Below, in pieces: positions 10,363-18,556 of a stretch of DNA of 64,000 nt. Positions within the stretch are counted from its first letter, which is position 1. Every line of letters begins with the position of its first letter. The DNA comes from Rhodanobacter denitrificans (GTDB lineage Bacteria > Pseudomonadota > Gammaproteobacteria > Xanthomonadales > Rhodanobacteraceae), in assembly GCA_017848855.1 (NCBI GenBank), contig JAFIHF010000032.1, positions 62,001 to 126,000 on the forward strand, written 5' to 3'. Under the pieces are notes generated by a model. It worked only from the letters and a program-made list of their open reading frames with translations. It was not told where the DNA came from and searched no databases. The position numbers and the translations under genes were made by a program.

Positions 10363-11841
10363 ATGAAATCGTCCATCCTGCGCAGCTCCCGCCTGAGCCT
10401 GCTGGTGTGCTGCGCCCTGGCCGGCACGGCCCTGGCCGCACCGGTCGTGCAGGCCCAGCCGGCACCGGCCGCGGCCTCGCTGCCGGACTTCACCGGCATC
10501 GTGCAGAAGAACGCGCCCGCGGTGGTGCAGGTGGAGGCGAAGTACAGCGGCCGCACCAAGCCCGGCCAGCGCGGCGTGCCGACGCAGGGCATGCCGAACG
10601 ATCCGCAGGCCGAGATCTTCCGCCGCTTCTTCGGCATGCCGATGATGCCCTCGCCGGCGGAGCAGGCGCATACCTCGCTGGGCTCGGGCTTCATCATCTC
10701 CGGCGACGGCTACATCCTCACCAACAACCACGTGGTGGCGAATGCGGACAAGGTGATCGTGCGCCTGCAGGACCGGCGCATCCTCGACGCCAAGGTGGTG
10801 GGCACCGATCCCACCTACGACATCGCCCTGCTCAAGGTGAGCGCGGGCGGCAGCCTGCCCACGGTGAGCATCGGCGATTCGCGTAGCCTCCGGCCCGGCC
10901 AGTGGGTGCTGGCGATCGGCTCGCCGTTCGGCTTCGACTACACCGTGACCCAGGGCATCGTCAGCGCGATCGGCCGCAACCTGGGCAGCCAGGACCAGCC
11001 CTACACCTCATTCATCCAGACCGACGTGCCGATCAACCGCGGCAATTCCGGCGGCCCGCTGTTCAACCTGCAGGGCCAGGTGGTGGGCATCAACTCGCAG
11101 ATCTACTCCGGCACCGGCGGCTACCAGGGCGTGTCGTTCTCGATCCCGATCGACGTGGCGATGAACGCGGTGGACCAGCTCAAGAGCAAGGGCTACGTCA
11201 CGCGCGGCCAGCTCGGCGTGCTGGTCCAGGGCGTGGACGAAGACATGCAGAAGGCCTACAAGCTGCCGGATGCCGCCGGCGCGGCGGTGGCCCAGGTGAC
11301 GCCCGGCAGCGGCGCGGAGAAGGCCGGCATCCAGCTCGGCGACATCATCCTCGGCTACGACGGCCAGACGATCCACAGCCCCGCCGACCTGCCGCCGCTG
11401 GTGGGCCTGACCAAGCCGGGCACGCGGGTGCCGCTGGAGATCCTGCGCAACGGCAAGAAAGAGACCGTGCAGGTCACCGTCGGCGCGATGCCGCGCGACC
11501 AGAATGCGGTGGACAACGGCGGCGCGGCGCCGGGCGCGGGCAGCAGCGGCGCCGCCGCGCTGGGCATCGCCGTGCAGCCGCTGGACAACGCCACCCGCAA
11601 GCAGCTGAACCTGAAGCCGGGGCAGGGCGTGCTGGTCGGCGACGTCACCGGCGCGGTGGCGGCCCAGGCCGGCCTGCAGCCGGGCGACGTGATCCTGATG
11701 GTGGGCCAGCAGCCGGTGGGCAGCGTGGAGGCGTTCCGCGCCGCCACCAAGGACGTGAAGGCCGGCAGCACCGTGCTGCTGCTGGTGCACCGCGATGGCC
11801 AGAACCGCTTCCTGGGCCTGACCGTGCCGGACGGCAAGTGA
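10363..11841 (+). CDS. mucD: DegP/MucD family periplasmic serine endoprotease
   Basis: This 492-residue protease-chaperone degrades misfolded envelope proteins and feeds back on the RpoE pathway. A signal peptide ends near VQAQP (about residue 31). The catalytic triad is visible as His123 (TNNHVVAN), Asp153 (TYDIALLKV) and Ser229 ([10 protein letters not shown]). Two PDZ domains follow, at about 275-370 and 395-490. The start at 10363 has a strong AGGAGGTG ribosome site; the open frame reaches 10324 but lacks one there. It is the third gene of the stress operon. Confidence 0.95.
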   Translation: MKSSILRSSRLSLLVCCALAGTALAAPVVQAQPAPAAASLPDFTGIVQKNAPAVVQVEAKYSGRTKPGQRGVPTQGMPNDPQAEIFRRFFGMPMMPSPAEQAHTSLGSGFIISGDGYILTNNHVVANADKVIVRLQDRRILDAKVVGTDPTYDIALLKVSAGGSLPTVSIGDSRSLRPGQWVLAIGSPFGFDYTVTQGIVSAIGRNLGSQDQPYTSFIQTDVPINRGNSGGPLFNLQGQVVGINSQIYSGTGGYQGVSFSIPIDVAMNAVDQLKSKGYVTRGQLGVLVQGVDEDMQKAYKLPDAAGAAVAQVTPGSGAEKAGIQLGDIILGYDGQTIHSPADLPPLVGLTKPGTRVPLEILRNGKKETVQVTVGAMPRDQNAVDNGGAAPGAGSSGAAALGIAVQPLDNATRKQLNLKPGQGVLVGDVTGAVAAQAGLQPGDVILMVGQQPVGSVEAFRAATKDVKAGSTVLLLVHRDGQNRFLGLTVPDGK

Positions 11842-11844
11842 TCG

Positions 11845-11880
11845 CCATGGGCGGCGGTCGCGACGGTCGCCGCCCATGGT
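11845..11880 (+). terminator. Hairpin after mucD
   Basis: CCATGGGCGGCG at 11845-11856 pairs perfectly with 11868-11879. There is no clear T-run, so termination may be weak. Confidence 0.5.
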
Positions 11881-11953
11881 TCCATGCGACAATACGGGGT
11901 TCGCACCGCCCGCGAGGCGGCACCACGATGACCAGGCCGATACCCCGCGCTCC

Positions 11954-13744
11954 ATGGAACTGATCCGCAACTTCTCCATCATCGCCCACATCGACCACGG
12001 CAAGTCCACGCTGGCGGATCGCATCATCCAGCTCTGCGGCGGCCTCGCCGAGCGCGAGATGGAAGCGCAGGTGCTGGACAACAACCCGATCGAGCGCGAG
12101 CGCGGCATCACCATCAAGGCGCAGTCGGTGTCGCTGCCGTACAAGGCGCGCGACGGCAAGACCTACCAGCTCAACTTCATCGACACCCCCGGCCACGTGG
12201 ATTTCTCCTACGAGGTGAGCCGCTCGCTGGCCGCCTGCGAGGGCGCGCTGCTGGTGGTGGACGCCGCGCAGGGCGTGGAGGCGCAGTCGGTCGCGAACTG
12301 CTACACCGCGGTGGAGATGGGCCTGGAAGTGGTGCCGGTCTTGAACAAGATCGACCTGCCCACCGCCGACATCGAGAAGGTGAAGGGCGAGATCGAGGCC
12401 GTCATCGGCATCGACGCCACCGACGCGGTGGCGATCAGCGCGAAGACCGGCCTCAACGTGGTCGAGGTGCTCGAAGCGATCGTGGCGCGCATCCCGCCGC
12501 CCAAGCCGCGCGACACCGACCGGCTGCAGGCGCTGATCATCGACTCCTGGTTCGACAACTACCTCGGCGTGATCTCGCTGGTGCGCGTGATGCAGGGCGA
12601 GATCAAGCCCGGCGACAAGCTCTTGGTGATGTCCACCGGCCGCACCCACGAGGTGGACGAGGTGGGCGTGTTCACGCCCAAGCGCAAGAAGCTGGACAAG
12701 CTCAGCGCGGGCGAGGTGGGCTGGATCAACGCCTCGATCAAGGACGTGCACGGCGCGCCGGTGGGCGACACGCTCACGCATGCCGGCAAGCCTGCCGCCG
12801 AGCCGCTGCCCGGTTTCCAGACCATGCAGCCGCGCGTGTTCGCCGGCCTGTTCCCGGTTTCGGCCGACGACTTCCCCGCGATGCGCGAGGCGCTGGACAA
12901 GCTGCGCCTGAACGACGCCGCGCTGTTCTTCGAGCCGGAAAGCTCCGAGGCGATGGGCTTCGGCTTCCGCTGCGGCTTCCTCGGCATGCTGCACATGGAG
13001 ATCGTGCAGGAGCGGCTGGAGCGCGAGTACGACCTGAACCTCATCACCACCGCGCCGACCGTGGTGTACGAGGTGCTGAAGACCGACGGCACGGTGCTGC
13101 CGCTGGACAACCCGGCCAAGCTGCCGCCGGTGCCGCAGATCGAGGAGATCCGCGAGCCGATCATCGTGGCCAGCATCCTCACCCCGCCGGACTACATCGG
13201 CAACATCATCACGCTGTGCGAGGAAAAGCGCGGCGTGCAGCGCTCGATCCAGTACCTCGCCAGCCAAGTGCAGATCACCTACGAACTGCCGCTGGCCGAA
13301 GTGGTGCTGGACTTCTTCGACCGCCTGAAGTCGGTGTCGCGCGGCTACGCCTCGATGGACTACCACTTCGAGCGCTTCGACGCCGGCCCGTTCGTGCGCG
13401 TGGACGTGCTGATCAACGGCGACCGCGTGGATGCGCTGAGCCTGATCGTGCACCGCTCGCACGCGGACCGCCGCGGCCGCGAGCTGGTCGAGCGCATGAA
13501 GGACCTGATCCCGCGCCAGCAGTTCGACGTGGCGATCCAGGCCGCGATCGGCGCGCAGATCATCGCGCGCTCCACGGTGAAGGCGCTGCGCAAGAACGTC
13601 CTGGCCAAGTGCTACGGCGGCGACGTCAGCCGCAAGAAGAAGCTCCTGGAGAAACAGAAGGAAGGCAAGAAGCGCATGAAACAGGTCGGTCGGGTGGAGA
13701 TTCCGCAGGAAGCCTTCCTCGCCGTGTTGCGGACGGACAAATAG
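11954..13744 (+). CDS. lepA: Elongation factor 4 (LepA)
   Basis: This 596-residue ribosome-associated GTPase is thought to back-translocate stalled or mis-translocated ribosomes. G-domain motifs are present: AHIDHGKST (G1) near residue 12, DTPGHVDF (G3) and NKID (G4). The C-terminal LepA-specific domain ends in a basic segment with [19 protein letters not shown]. The length is standard. The chosen ATG gives [16 protein letters not shown], the usual LepA beginning, and upstream in-frame codons are non-homologous. lepB follows after a 99-base gap that holds a heptamer repeat array. Confidence 0.97.
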   Translation: MELIRNFSIIAHIDHGKSTLADRIIQLCGGLAEREMEAQVLDNNPIERERGITIKAQSVSLPYKARDGKTYQLNFIDTPGHVDFSYEVSRSLAACEGALLVVDAAQGVEAQSVANCYTAVEMGLEVVPVLNKIDLPTADIEKVKGEIEAVIGIDATDAVAISAKTGLNVVEVLEAIVARIPPPKPRDTDRLQALIIDSWFDNYLGVISLVRVMQGEIKPGDKLLVMSTGRTHEVDEVGVFTPKRKKLDKLSAGEVGWINASIKDVHGAPVGDTLTHAGKPAAEPLPGFQTMQPRVFAGLFPVSADDFPAMREALDKLRLNDAALFFEPESSEAMGFGFRCGFLGMLHMEIVQERLEREYDLNLITTAPTVVYEVLKTDGTVLPLDNPAKLPPVPQIEEIREPIIVASILTPPDYIGNIITLCEEKRGVQRSIQYLASQVQITYELPLAEVVLDFFDRLKSVSRGYASMDYHFERFDAGPFVRVDVLINGDRVDALSLIVHRSHADRRGRELVERMKDLIPRQQFDVAIQAAIGAQIIARSTVKALRKNVLAKCYGGDVSRKKKLLEKQKEGKKRMKQVGRVEIPQEAFLAVLRTDK

Positions 13745-13752
13745 CTTTGACC

Positions 13753-13783
13753 GGGACTCGGGACTCGGGACTCGGGACTCGGG
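13753..13783 (+). repeat. Heptamer tandem array (GGGACTC)4
   Basis: Four perfect GGGACTC units plus a partial GGG lie between lepA and lepB. The same heptamer forms three other arrays in this window. Confidence 0.9.
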
Positions 13784-13843
13784 CGTGCAGCCCGGAGCTT
13801 CCCGAAAATCGCGCTCCGCAGGCCGGCTCTTGACGGGGTCATT

Positions 13844-14758
13844 ATGGAATTCGATTTTTCCGCCATTTTGCTCGGCCTCACCGTGCTGTTCGGCGTGGTG
13901 TGGGGGCTGGATCGGGCGTTCTTCTACAAGCGGCGCAAGGCGCGGCTGGACGCGGCCGGCAGCGAGTACCGCGACCCGGTGCCGGTGGACTGGGCGCGCT
14001 CGCTGTTCCCGGTGGTGCTGGCGGTGCTGGTGCTGCGCTCCTTCGTGGCCGAGCCGTTCCGCATTCCCTCGGGTTCGATGATGCCCACGCTGGACGTGGG
14101 CGATTTCATCCTGGTCAACAAGTTCGCCTACGGCCTGCGCATGCCGGCGTTCAACAACAAGTTCCTCGATCTCGGCGAGCCCAAGCGCGGCGACGTGGTG
14201 GTGTTCCGCTTCCCCGGCTTCCTGTGCCAGGACGCCAGCGGCAAGCTGGTGCGCAGCGGCGACATGAGCTGCGCCGACCCGCATGCGCCGGTGCCGAACC
14301 AGAACTGGATCAAGCGCGTGATCGGCCTGCCCGGCGACAGCGTCGAGATCCACGGCGCCGACCTGCTGATCAACGGCAAGCCGGTGCAGGCCGACGAGAT
14401 CGGCCCCTACGTGGGCAACCCGCAGCGCGACGAGGAGCGCCTGATGCTGGACATGGGCGCCACGGTGTGGAACGAGCACCTGCAGCGCGAGGACGGCAAG
14501 CTGGTCAACCACACGATCGCGCGCATGCCGGCCTACAACATTCCGTATCCCATCCCGAACGAGAAGGTGCCTTCGAAGGTGCCGCCGGGCTGCTACCTGG
14601 TGATGGGCGACAACCGCAACAACAGCACCGACAGCCGCTGGTGGGGCTGCCTGCCGGAGCAGAACCTGGCGGGCAAGGCCTTCATGATCTGGATGAGCTG
14701 GAAGGGCTGGGGCACCGGCGGGGTGGATTTCCACCGCATCGGCACGATCATCCATTGA
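13844..14758 (+). CDS. lepB: Signal peptidase I
   Basis: This 304-residue membrane-bound serine protease removes signal peptides from secreted proteins. An N-terminal hydrophobic segment (about 5-22) and a second near 48-65 anchor it. The catalytic serine is residue 78 in IPSGSMMPTL and the general-base lysine is 157 in WIKRVIGLPGD. The later box MGDNRNNSTDSR is also intact. The gene order lepA-lepB-DUF4845-rnc-era-recO is typical of gammaproteobacteria and suggests one transcription unit, though repeat arrays interrupt it. Confidence 0.96.
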   Translation: MEFDFSAILLGLTVLFGVVWGLDRAFFYKRRKARLDAAGSEYRDPVPVDWARSLFPVVLAVLVLRSFVAEPFRIPSGSMMPTLDVGDFILVNKFAYGLRMPAFNNKFLDLGEPKRGDVVVFRFPGFLCQDASGKLVRSGDMSCADPHAPVPNQNWIKRVIGLPGDSVEIHGADLLINGKPVQADEIGPYVGNPQRDEERLMLDMGATVWNEHLQREDGKLVNHTIARMPAYNIPYPIPNEKVPSKVPPGCYLVMGDNRNNSTDSRWWGCLPEQNLAGKAFMIWMSWKGWGTGGVDFHRIGTIIH

Positions 14759-14839
14759 CGTGGATACGCACCGCGCGAGCGCTGGCATAATCGCCGCACA
14801 CAACCACGACGGCCGCACCGGCCGCATAGCGAGGGGACT

Positions 14840-15223
14840 ATGAAGACGCAACAGTCGGGCGTGACCCTGGTCGGGTTCCTGGTGATCCTGCTGGTGGTGG
14901 GCTTCTTCGGCTACATGGCGATGAAGCTGGTGCCGGCCTACACCGAATACATGGGCGTGGTGAAGGCGATGAACGGCATCGCCACCGAGGGCTCCTCCGG
15001 CAAGTCGCTGGACGAGATCCGGCGCGACCTGATGTACAAGTTCAGCATGCAGTACGTGGGCGACAACACCATCGCGCCGAGCAACATCACCATCGTGCGC
15101 AACAACGGCGGCACCAGCGTGCTGCACCTTGCCTACGACAAGGACATCCCGTTCATGTACAACATCGACTTCCTGCTGCACTTCGAGAAGAGCGTGCCGA
15201 TGCAGGGCAACGTGAACGAGTGA
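14840..15223 (+). CDS. DUF4845 membrane protein
   Basis: This 127-residue protein has an N-terminal transmembrane helix (residues 9-28, LVGFLVILLVVGFFGYMAMK) and a pilin-like start MKTQQSGVTLVGFL, followed by an extracytoplasmic domain of about 95 residues. DUF4845 proteins sit regularly between lepB and rnc in this lineage, but no function is established. The N-terminus resembles a type IV pilin-like signal without a clear cleavage Gly-Phe site. Confidence 0.85.
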   Translation: MKTQQSGVTLVGFLVILLVVGFFGYMAMKLVPAYTEYMGVVKAMNGIATEGSSGKSLDEIRRDLMYKFSMQYVGDNTIAPSNITIVRNNGGTSVLHLAYDKDIPFMYNIDFLLHFEKSVPMQGNVNE

Positions 15224-15233
15224 GTCGCCCCGC

Positions 15234-15893
15234 TTGGCCCTGAACTACCGTTTCCGCGATCCCGAACTGGCCGCGCTGGCGCTGACCCACCGCAGCGCCG
15301 GCAAGCCGAACAACGAACGCCTGGAGTTCCTCGGCGACGCCCTGCTGGGCGCGTTCGTGGCCGAGATGCTGTTTGATGCGCACCCCAAGGCCAGCGAGGG
15401 CGAGCTGTCGCGCCTGCGCGCGCAGCTGGTCAACGGCCAGGCGCTGGCGGCGATCGCGCGCGAGCTGGAGCTGGGCGATGCGCTGAAGCTCGGCCCCGGC
15501 GAACTCAAGAGCGGCGGCTTCCGCCGCGATTCCATCCTCGCCGACGCGTTCGAGGCCCTGCTGGCCGCGGTCTTCCTCGACGGTGGCCTCGACGCCTGCC
15601 GGCAAGTGGTGCGCGAGCTGTTCGGCGAACGCATCGCCGCGCTGCAGCGCTCCTCCAAGGATGCCAAGACCCGCCTGCAGGAATGGCTGCAGGGCCACGG
15701 CCACGCCTTGCCGCAGTACGAACTGATCGACAGCCGCGGCGAGGACCACGCCAAGGTCTTCGACGTGCGCTGCACGGTGAGCGAACCCGCGCCGTTCAGC
15801 GCCGAGGCCAGCGGCGCCAGCCGGCGCCAGGCGGAGCAGGATGCCGCCGAAGTCGTGCTGGCCCGCCTGATCGAGCAGTCGCGCGCCGCCTGA
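15234..15893 (+). CDS. rnc: Ribonuclease III
   Basis: This 219-residue double-strand-specific endoribonuclease processes rRNA and mRNA duplexes. The signature NERLEFLGDALLG (about 23-35) supplies catalytic acidic residues, and ILADAFEALLAAVFLDGG carries the second set. A double-stranded RNA binding domain covers about 150-218. The start is TTG at 15234, ten bases after the DUF4845 stop. The N-terminus is shorter than in E. coli and no ATG is available. Confidence 0.95.
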   Translation: MALNYRFRDPELAALALTHRSAGKPNNERLEFLGDALLGAFVAEMLFDAHPKASEGELSRLRAQLVNGQALAAIARELELGDALKLGPGELKSGGFRRDSILADAFEALLAAVFLDGGLDACRQVVRELFGERIAALQRSSKDAKTRLQEWLQGHGHALPQYELIDSRGEDHAKVFDVRCTVSEPAPFSAEASGASRRQAEQDAAEVVLARLIEQSRAA

Positions 15894-15950
15894 GCGGTCG
15901 GCGCACGGCGCACTACAATGCGCCATCCACCCCCGAGCATCGCGAAGCCC

Positions 15951-16886
15951 ATGGATCATACCGACGACACCGCCGCCGACGGCGCGCTGCCGCATGCCGA
16001 CTACCGCTGCGGCCTGGTCGCGCTGGCCGGCCGCCCGAACGTGGGCAAGTCGACCCTGCTCAACGCGCTGATCGGCTTCCGCCTCTCCATCGTCAGCCCG
16101 CGCCCGCAGACCACCCGCCACCGCATCCTCGGCATCGCCAGCAGCGAGGCGGGGCAGGTGCTCTACGTCGACACGCCGGGCCTGCACCGCGGCGCGAAGC
16201 GGGCGATGAACCGCAGCCTGAACCGCGCCGCGCGTGCGGCGATCAGCGACGTCGACCTGGCGGTACAGGTGATCGAGGCCGGCCGCTGGACCGACGAGGA
16301 CGAGGCGCTGTACGCCGCGCTCACCGAGCAGAAGGCGCCGCGCCTGCTGGTCATCAACAAGGTCGACCTCAGCAAGGACAAGGGCGCCTTGCTGCCCTTC
16401 GTGGCCGAACTCGCCGCGAAACACCAGTACGACGAGATCCACTACGTCAGCGCGTTGAAGAAGAAGGGCCTGGCCGAACTGGAACGCGCGATCCTCGCCC
16501 GCCTGCCGGTGCGCGCGCCGGTCTACGGCGAAGACGAGATCACCGACCGCAGCGAACGCTTCCTCGCCGCCGAAATGGTGCGCGAGCAGCTGATGCTGCG
16601 GCTGGACCAGGAACTGCCCTACGCCACTACGGTGGAGATCGAGCAATTCAACGACCGCCCCGACGGCGTCGCCGAAATCCACGCCGTGATCTGGGTGGAG
16701 CGCGACGGCCAGAAGGCGATCGTGATCGGCCAGGGCGGCGCCCAGCTCAAGGCCATCGGCACCGCCGCCCGCCGCCACATGGAGCGCCTGTTCGAACGCA
16801 AGGTCTTCCTCAAGCTGTGGGTGAAGGTGCACGAAGGCTGGGTGGACGACGAGGCGATGCTGAAGAAGTTCGGTTATACGGATTGA
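15951..16886 (+). CDS. era: GTPase Era
   Basis: This 311-residue GTPase binds 16S rRNA and assists 30S maturation. It shows G1 [10 protein letters not shown]3 DTPG, G4 NKVD and a C-terminal KH domain with [14 protein letters not shown], where Gln replaces the more usual Lys. An in-frame ATG at 15918 overlaps a TACAAT -10-like box (15914-15919), so the later ATG (MDHTDDTA) is preferred. The gap to recO is only 191 bases but contains two opposed heptamer arrays. Confidence 0.95.
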   Translation: MDHTDDTAADGALPHADYRCGLVALAGRPNVGKSTLLNALIGFRLSIVSPRPQTTRHRILGIASSEAGQVLYVDTPGLHRGAKRAMNRSLNRAARAAISDVDLAVQVIEAGRWTDEDEALYAALTEQKAPRLLVINKVDLSKDKGALLPFVAELAAKHQYDEIHYVSALKKKGLAELERAILARLPVRAPVYGEDEITDRSERFLAAEMVREQLMLRLDQELPYATTVEIEQFNDRPDGVAEIHAVIWVERDGQKAIVIGQGGAQLKAIGTAARRHMERLFERKVFLKLWVKVHEGWVDDEAMLKKFGYTD

Positions 16887-16891
16887 GAGCC

Positions 16892-16921
16892 GGGACTCGG
16901 GACTCGGGACTCGGGACTCGG
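16892..16921 (+). repeat. Heptamer tandem array (GGGACTC)4, left arm of a palindromic pair
   Basis: Four perfect GGGACTC units begin six bases after the era stop codon. They are complementary to the GAGTCCC array at 17007-17072, so the pair could form a long hairpin. Confidence 0.9.
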
Positions 16922-17006
16922 TAGAGCCTCGCGCTTTCTCGCTCTTCGGCTTGCTTGAGGGCGGGCGCGGGAGCTTGCTGCGTCGGCCCCCACCGCCGAA
17001 GCTCTT

Positions 17007-17072
17007 CCCGAGTCCCGAGTCCCGAGTCCCGAGTCCCGAGTCCCGAGTCCCGAGTCCCGAGTCCCGAGTCCC
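17007..17072 (+). repeat. Heptamer tandem array (GAGTCCC)9 directly before recO
   Basis: CCC and then nine perfect GAGTCCC units end five bases before the recO ATG. This is the longest of the four arrays and occupies the place where a ribosome-binding site would be expected. Confidence 0.92.
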
Positions 17073-17077
17073 GCCCC

Positions 17078-17788
17078 ATGCGCCTCGACCAGCAACCCGC
17101 CTACGTGCTGCATGCGCGGCCTTATCGCGAGACTTCGCTGCTGCTGGAATGCCTGACCCGCGACCACGGCCGGCTCGGCGTGGTGGCACGCGGGGTGCGC
17201 GGCGAGCGGGCGAAGCTGCGGCGGGCGCAGCTGGAGCCGTTCCAGCCGCTGGCGCTGGACCTGCTGCTGCGCGGCGAGCTGGCCACGCTGACCGGCGCCG
17301 AGACGGTGGGCTTGCCGCTGCGGCTGGGCGGCGACCAGGGCCTGGCCGGGCTCTACCTCAACGAACTGGTGGTGCGGCTGACCGCGCGGCAGGATGCGCA
17401 GCCGGCGCTGTTCGACGCCTATGCGAACACGCTGGCGCGGCTGGCCGGCGGCGAGCCGGCGGGCTGGACGCTGCGCCGCTTCGAGCGCGACCTGCTGGAG
17501 GCGATCGGCTACGGCCTGCAGCTGCAGCACGCGGCCAACGGCGAGCAAGCGCTGCAGGCGCAGGCGCATTACCGCTACGACGTGGAGCAGGGCGCGCTGC
17601 GCTGCGACGCCGCCACGGCGCATGCCGTGCGCGGCGCCGACCTGCTGGCGCTGGCCGAGGACCGCATGCCGGACCGTGCCGGCCTGGCGGCCCTGCGCCG
17701 GCTGATGCGCGAAGTGATCCGCTACCACCTGGGCGGCGGCGAACTGCGCGCGTGGCGGGTGCTGGCGGGCGTGCCGCCGCGTCGTTGA
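17078..17788 (+). CDS. recO: DNA repair protein RecO
   Basis: This 236-residue mediator helps RecA load onto SSB-coated DNA in the RecFOR pathway. The N-terminal OB-fold shows YVLHARPYRETSLLLECLTRDHGRLGVVARGVRG. The helical C-terminal domain lacks an obvious zinc-finger cysteine cluster, as is common in this group. The ATG at 17078 has no recognisable Shine-Dalgarno sequence, since the leader is entirely GAGTCCC repeats. The gene ends three bases before the end of the convergent receiver-Hpt gene. Confidence 0.93.
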   Translation: MRLDQQPAYVLHARPYRETSLLLECLTRDHGRLGVVARGVRGERAKLRRAQLEPFQPLALDLLLRGELATLTGAETVGLPLRLGGDQGLAGLYLNELVVRLTARQDAQPALFDAYANTLARLAGGEPAGWTLRRFERDLLEAIGYGLQLQHAANGEQALQAQAHYRYDVEQGALRCDAATAHAVRGADLLALAEDRMPDRAGLAALRRLMREVIRYHLGGGELRAWRVLAGVPPRR

Positions 17789-17791
17789 GGA

Positions 17792-18511
17792 TCAGGTATC
17801 CAGCGCCTGCAGCGTGAGCTGCACGGCGCTGCGGAACTGCGCGATGGCGGGGACGGCATCGTGCGGCGCCTCGCGCAGGCTCTGTTGCAGGCGTGCCACC
17901 TCGGCGGCGAGCGCGGCGGTGCCGCAGAAGCCGCAGGACGAGCGCAGCCGGTGCAACCGGTCGTCCAGCGTCGTCGGGTCGCAATCGGGCATGCCCAGCT
18001 CCTGATGCAGCAGGGCCAGTTCGCCGCGCAGCAGCTGGCGCAGTGCCTGCATGGTGGCGGCGTCGCCGCTGGCGCGCAGCGCCGCGGCGTCGTCCAGCAG
18101 CGGCACGGTGCCGGGCAGCAGGGCCAGCAGGTGGCGCAGCTCGGCGACGCCGCAGGGCTTGCACAGCACTTCGCGGAAGCCCGCGGCAAGCAGGTCGCGG
18201 CGCTCGGCGGCGCCGAGTTCGGCGGAGCTGGCGACGGCGAGGCTGTTGGCGGAGGCGGCCCGCGGATCGGCGCGCAGCGCGGCCAGCACCTCGCGGGCGC
18301 CGGCGCCGGGCATGCGGCAGTCCAGCAGCAGCAGATCGAAGGTTTCGGCGCGGGCCTGCTGCAGCGCCTGCCGGCCGTCCGCGCATGCCGTCGCTTGGGC
18401 GCCCAGCGAGCGCAGGCCCTCGCACAGGAAACGGCAGCTGGCCGGATCGTCGTCGGCCACCAGCACGCACGGAGGCGGGGAGGTGGACGGTGCGGGGAGC
18501 GTGGCTGCCAT
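17792..18511 (-). CDS. Stand-alone response-regulator receiver fused to a histidine phosphotransfer (Hpt) domain
   Basis: This 239-residue protein has a receiver domain at 15-135 with acidic pocket D20-D22, phospho-acceptor Asp64 (LLLLDCRMPG) and conserved Lys118 (CKPC). An Hpt-like domain at about 145-235 has phospho-acceptor His187 in the pattern LHRLRSSCGFCG. There is no kinase or output domain, so it should act as a shuttle in a multistep phosphorelay. No sensor kinase gene is nearby. It is divergent from the ydbH-like gene with only 45 bases between the starts. Confidence 0.85.
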   Translation of the reverse strand: MAATLPAPSTSPPPCVLVADDDPASCRFLCEGLRSLGAQATACADGRQALQQARAETFDLLLLDCRMPGAGAREVLAALRADPRAASANSLAVASSAELGAAERRDLLAAGFREVLCKPCGVAELRHLLALLPGTVPLLDDAAALRASGDAATMQALRQLLRGELALLHQELGMPDCDPTTLDDRLHRLRSSCGFCGTAALAAEVARLQQSLREAPHDAVPAIAQFRSAVQLTLQALDT

Positions 18512-18556
18512 GACGAGGTCCTTGTCGTTCAGCTGGTTTTGGCAGAATGGCCCGAC

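Noticed and set aside
11645-15181. A 1178-residue - strand ORF across lepA, lepB and DUF4845
   Set aside because: It is antisense to three recognised genes and rich in His/Ala/Arg, typical of GC-rich shadow frames.
13753-17072. Heptamer arrays as a possible CRISPR array
   Set aside because: Units are 7 bases without unique spacers, and no cas genes are near; these are simple tandem repeats.
17861-18556. A long N-terminal extension of the YdbH-like protein reading through the divergent receiver-Hpt gene
   Set aside because: The signal sequence starts at 18557, and the extension is antisense to a gene with intact catalytic residues.
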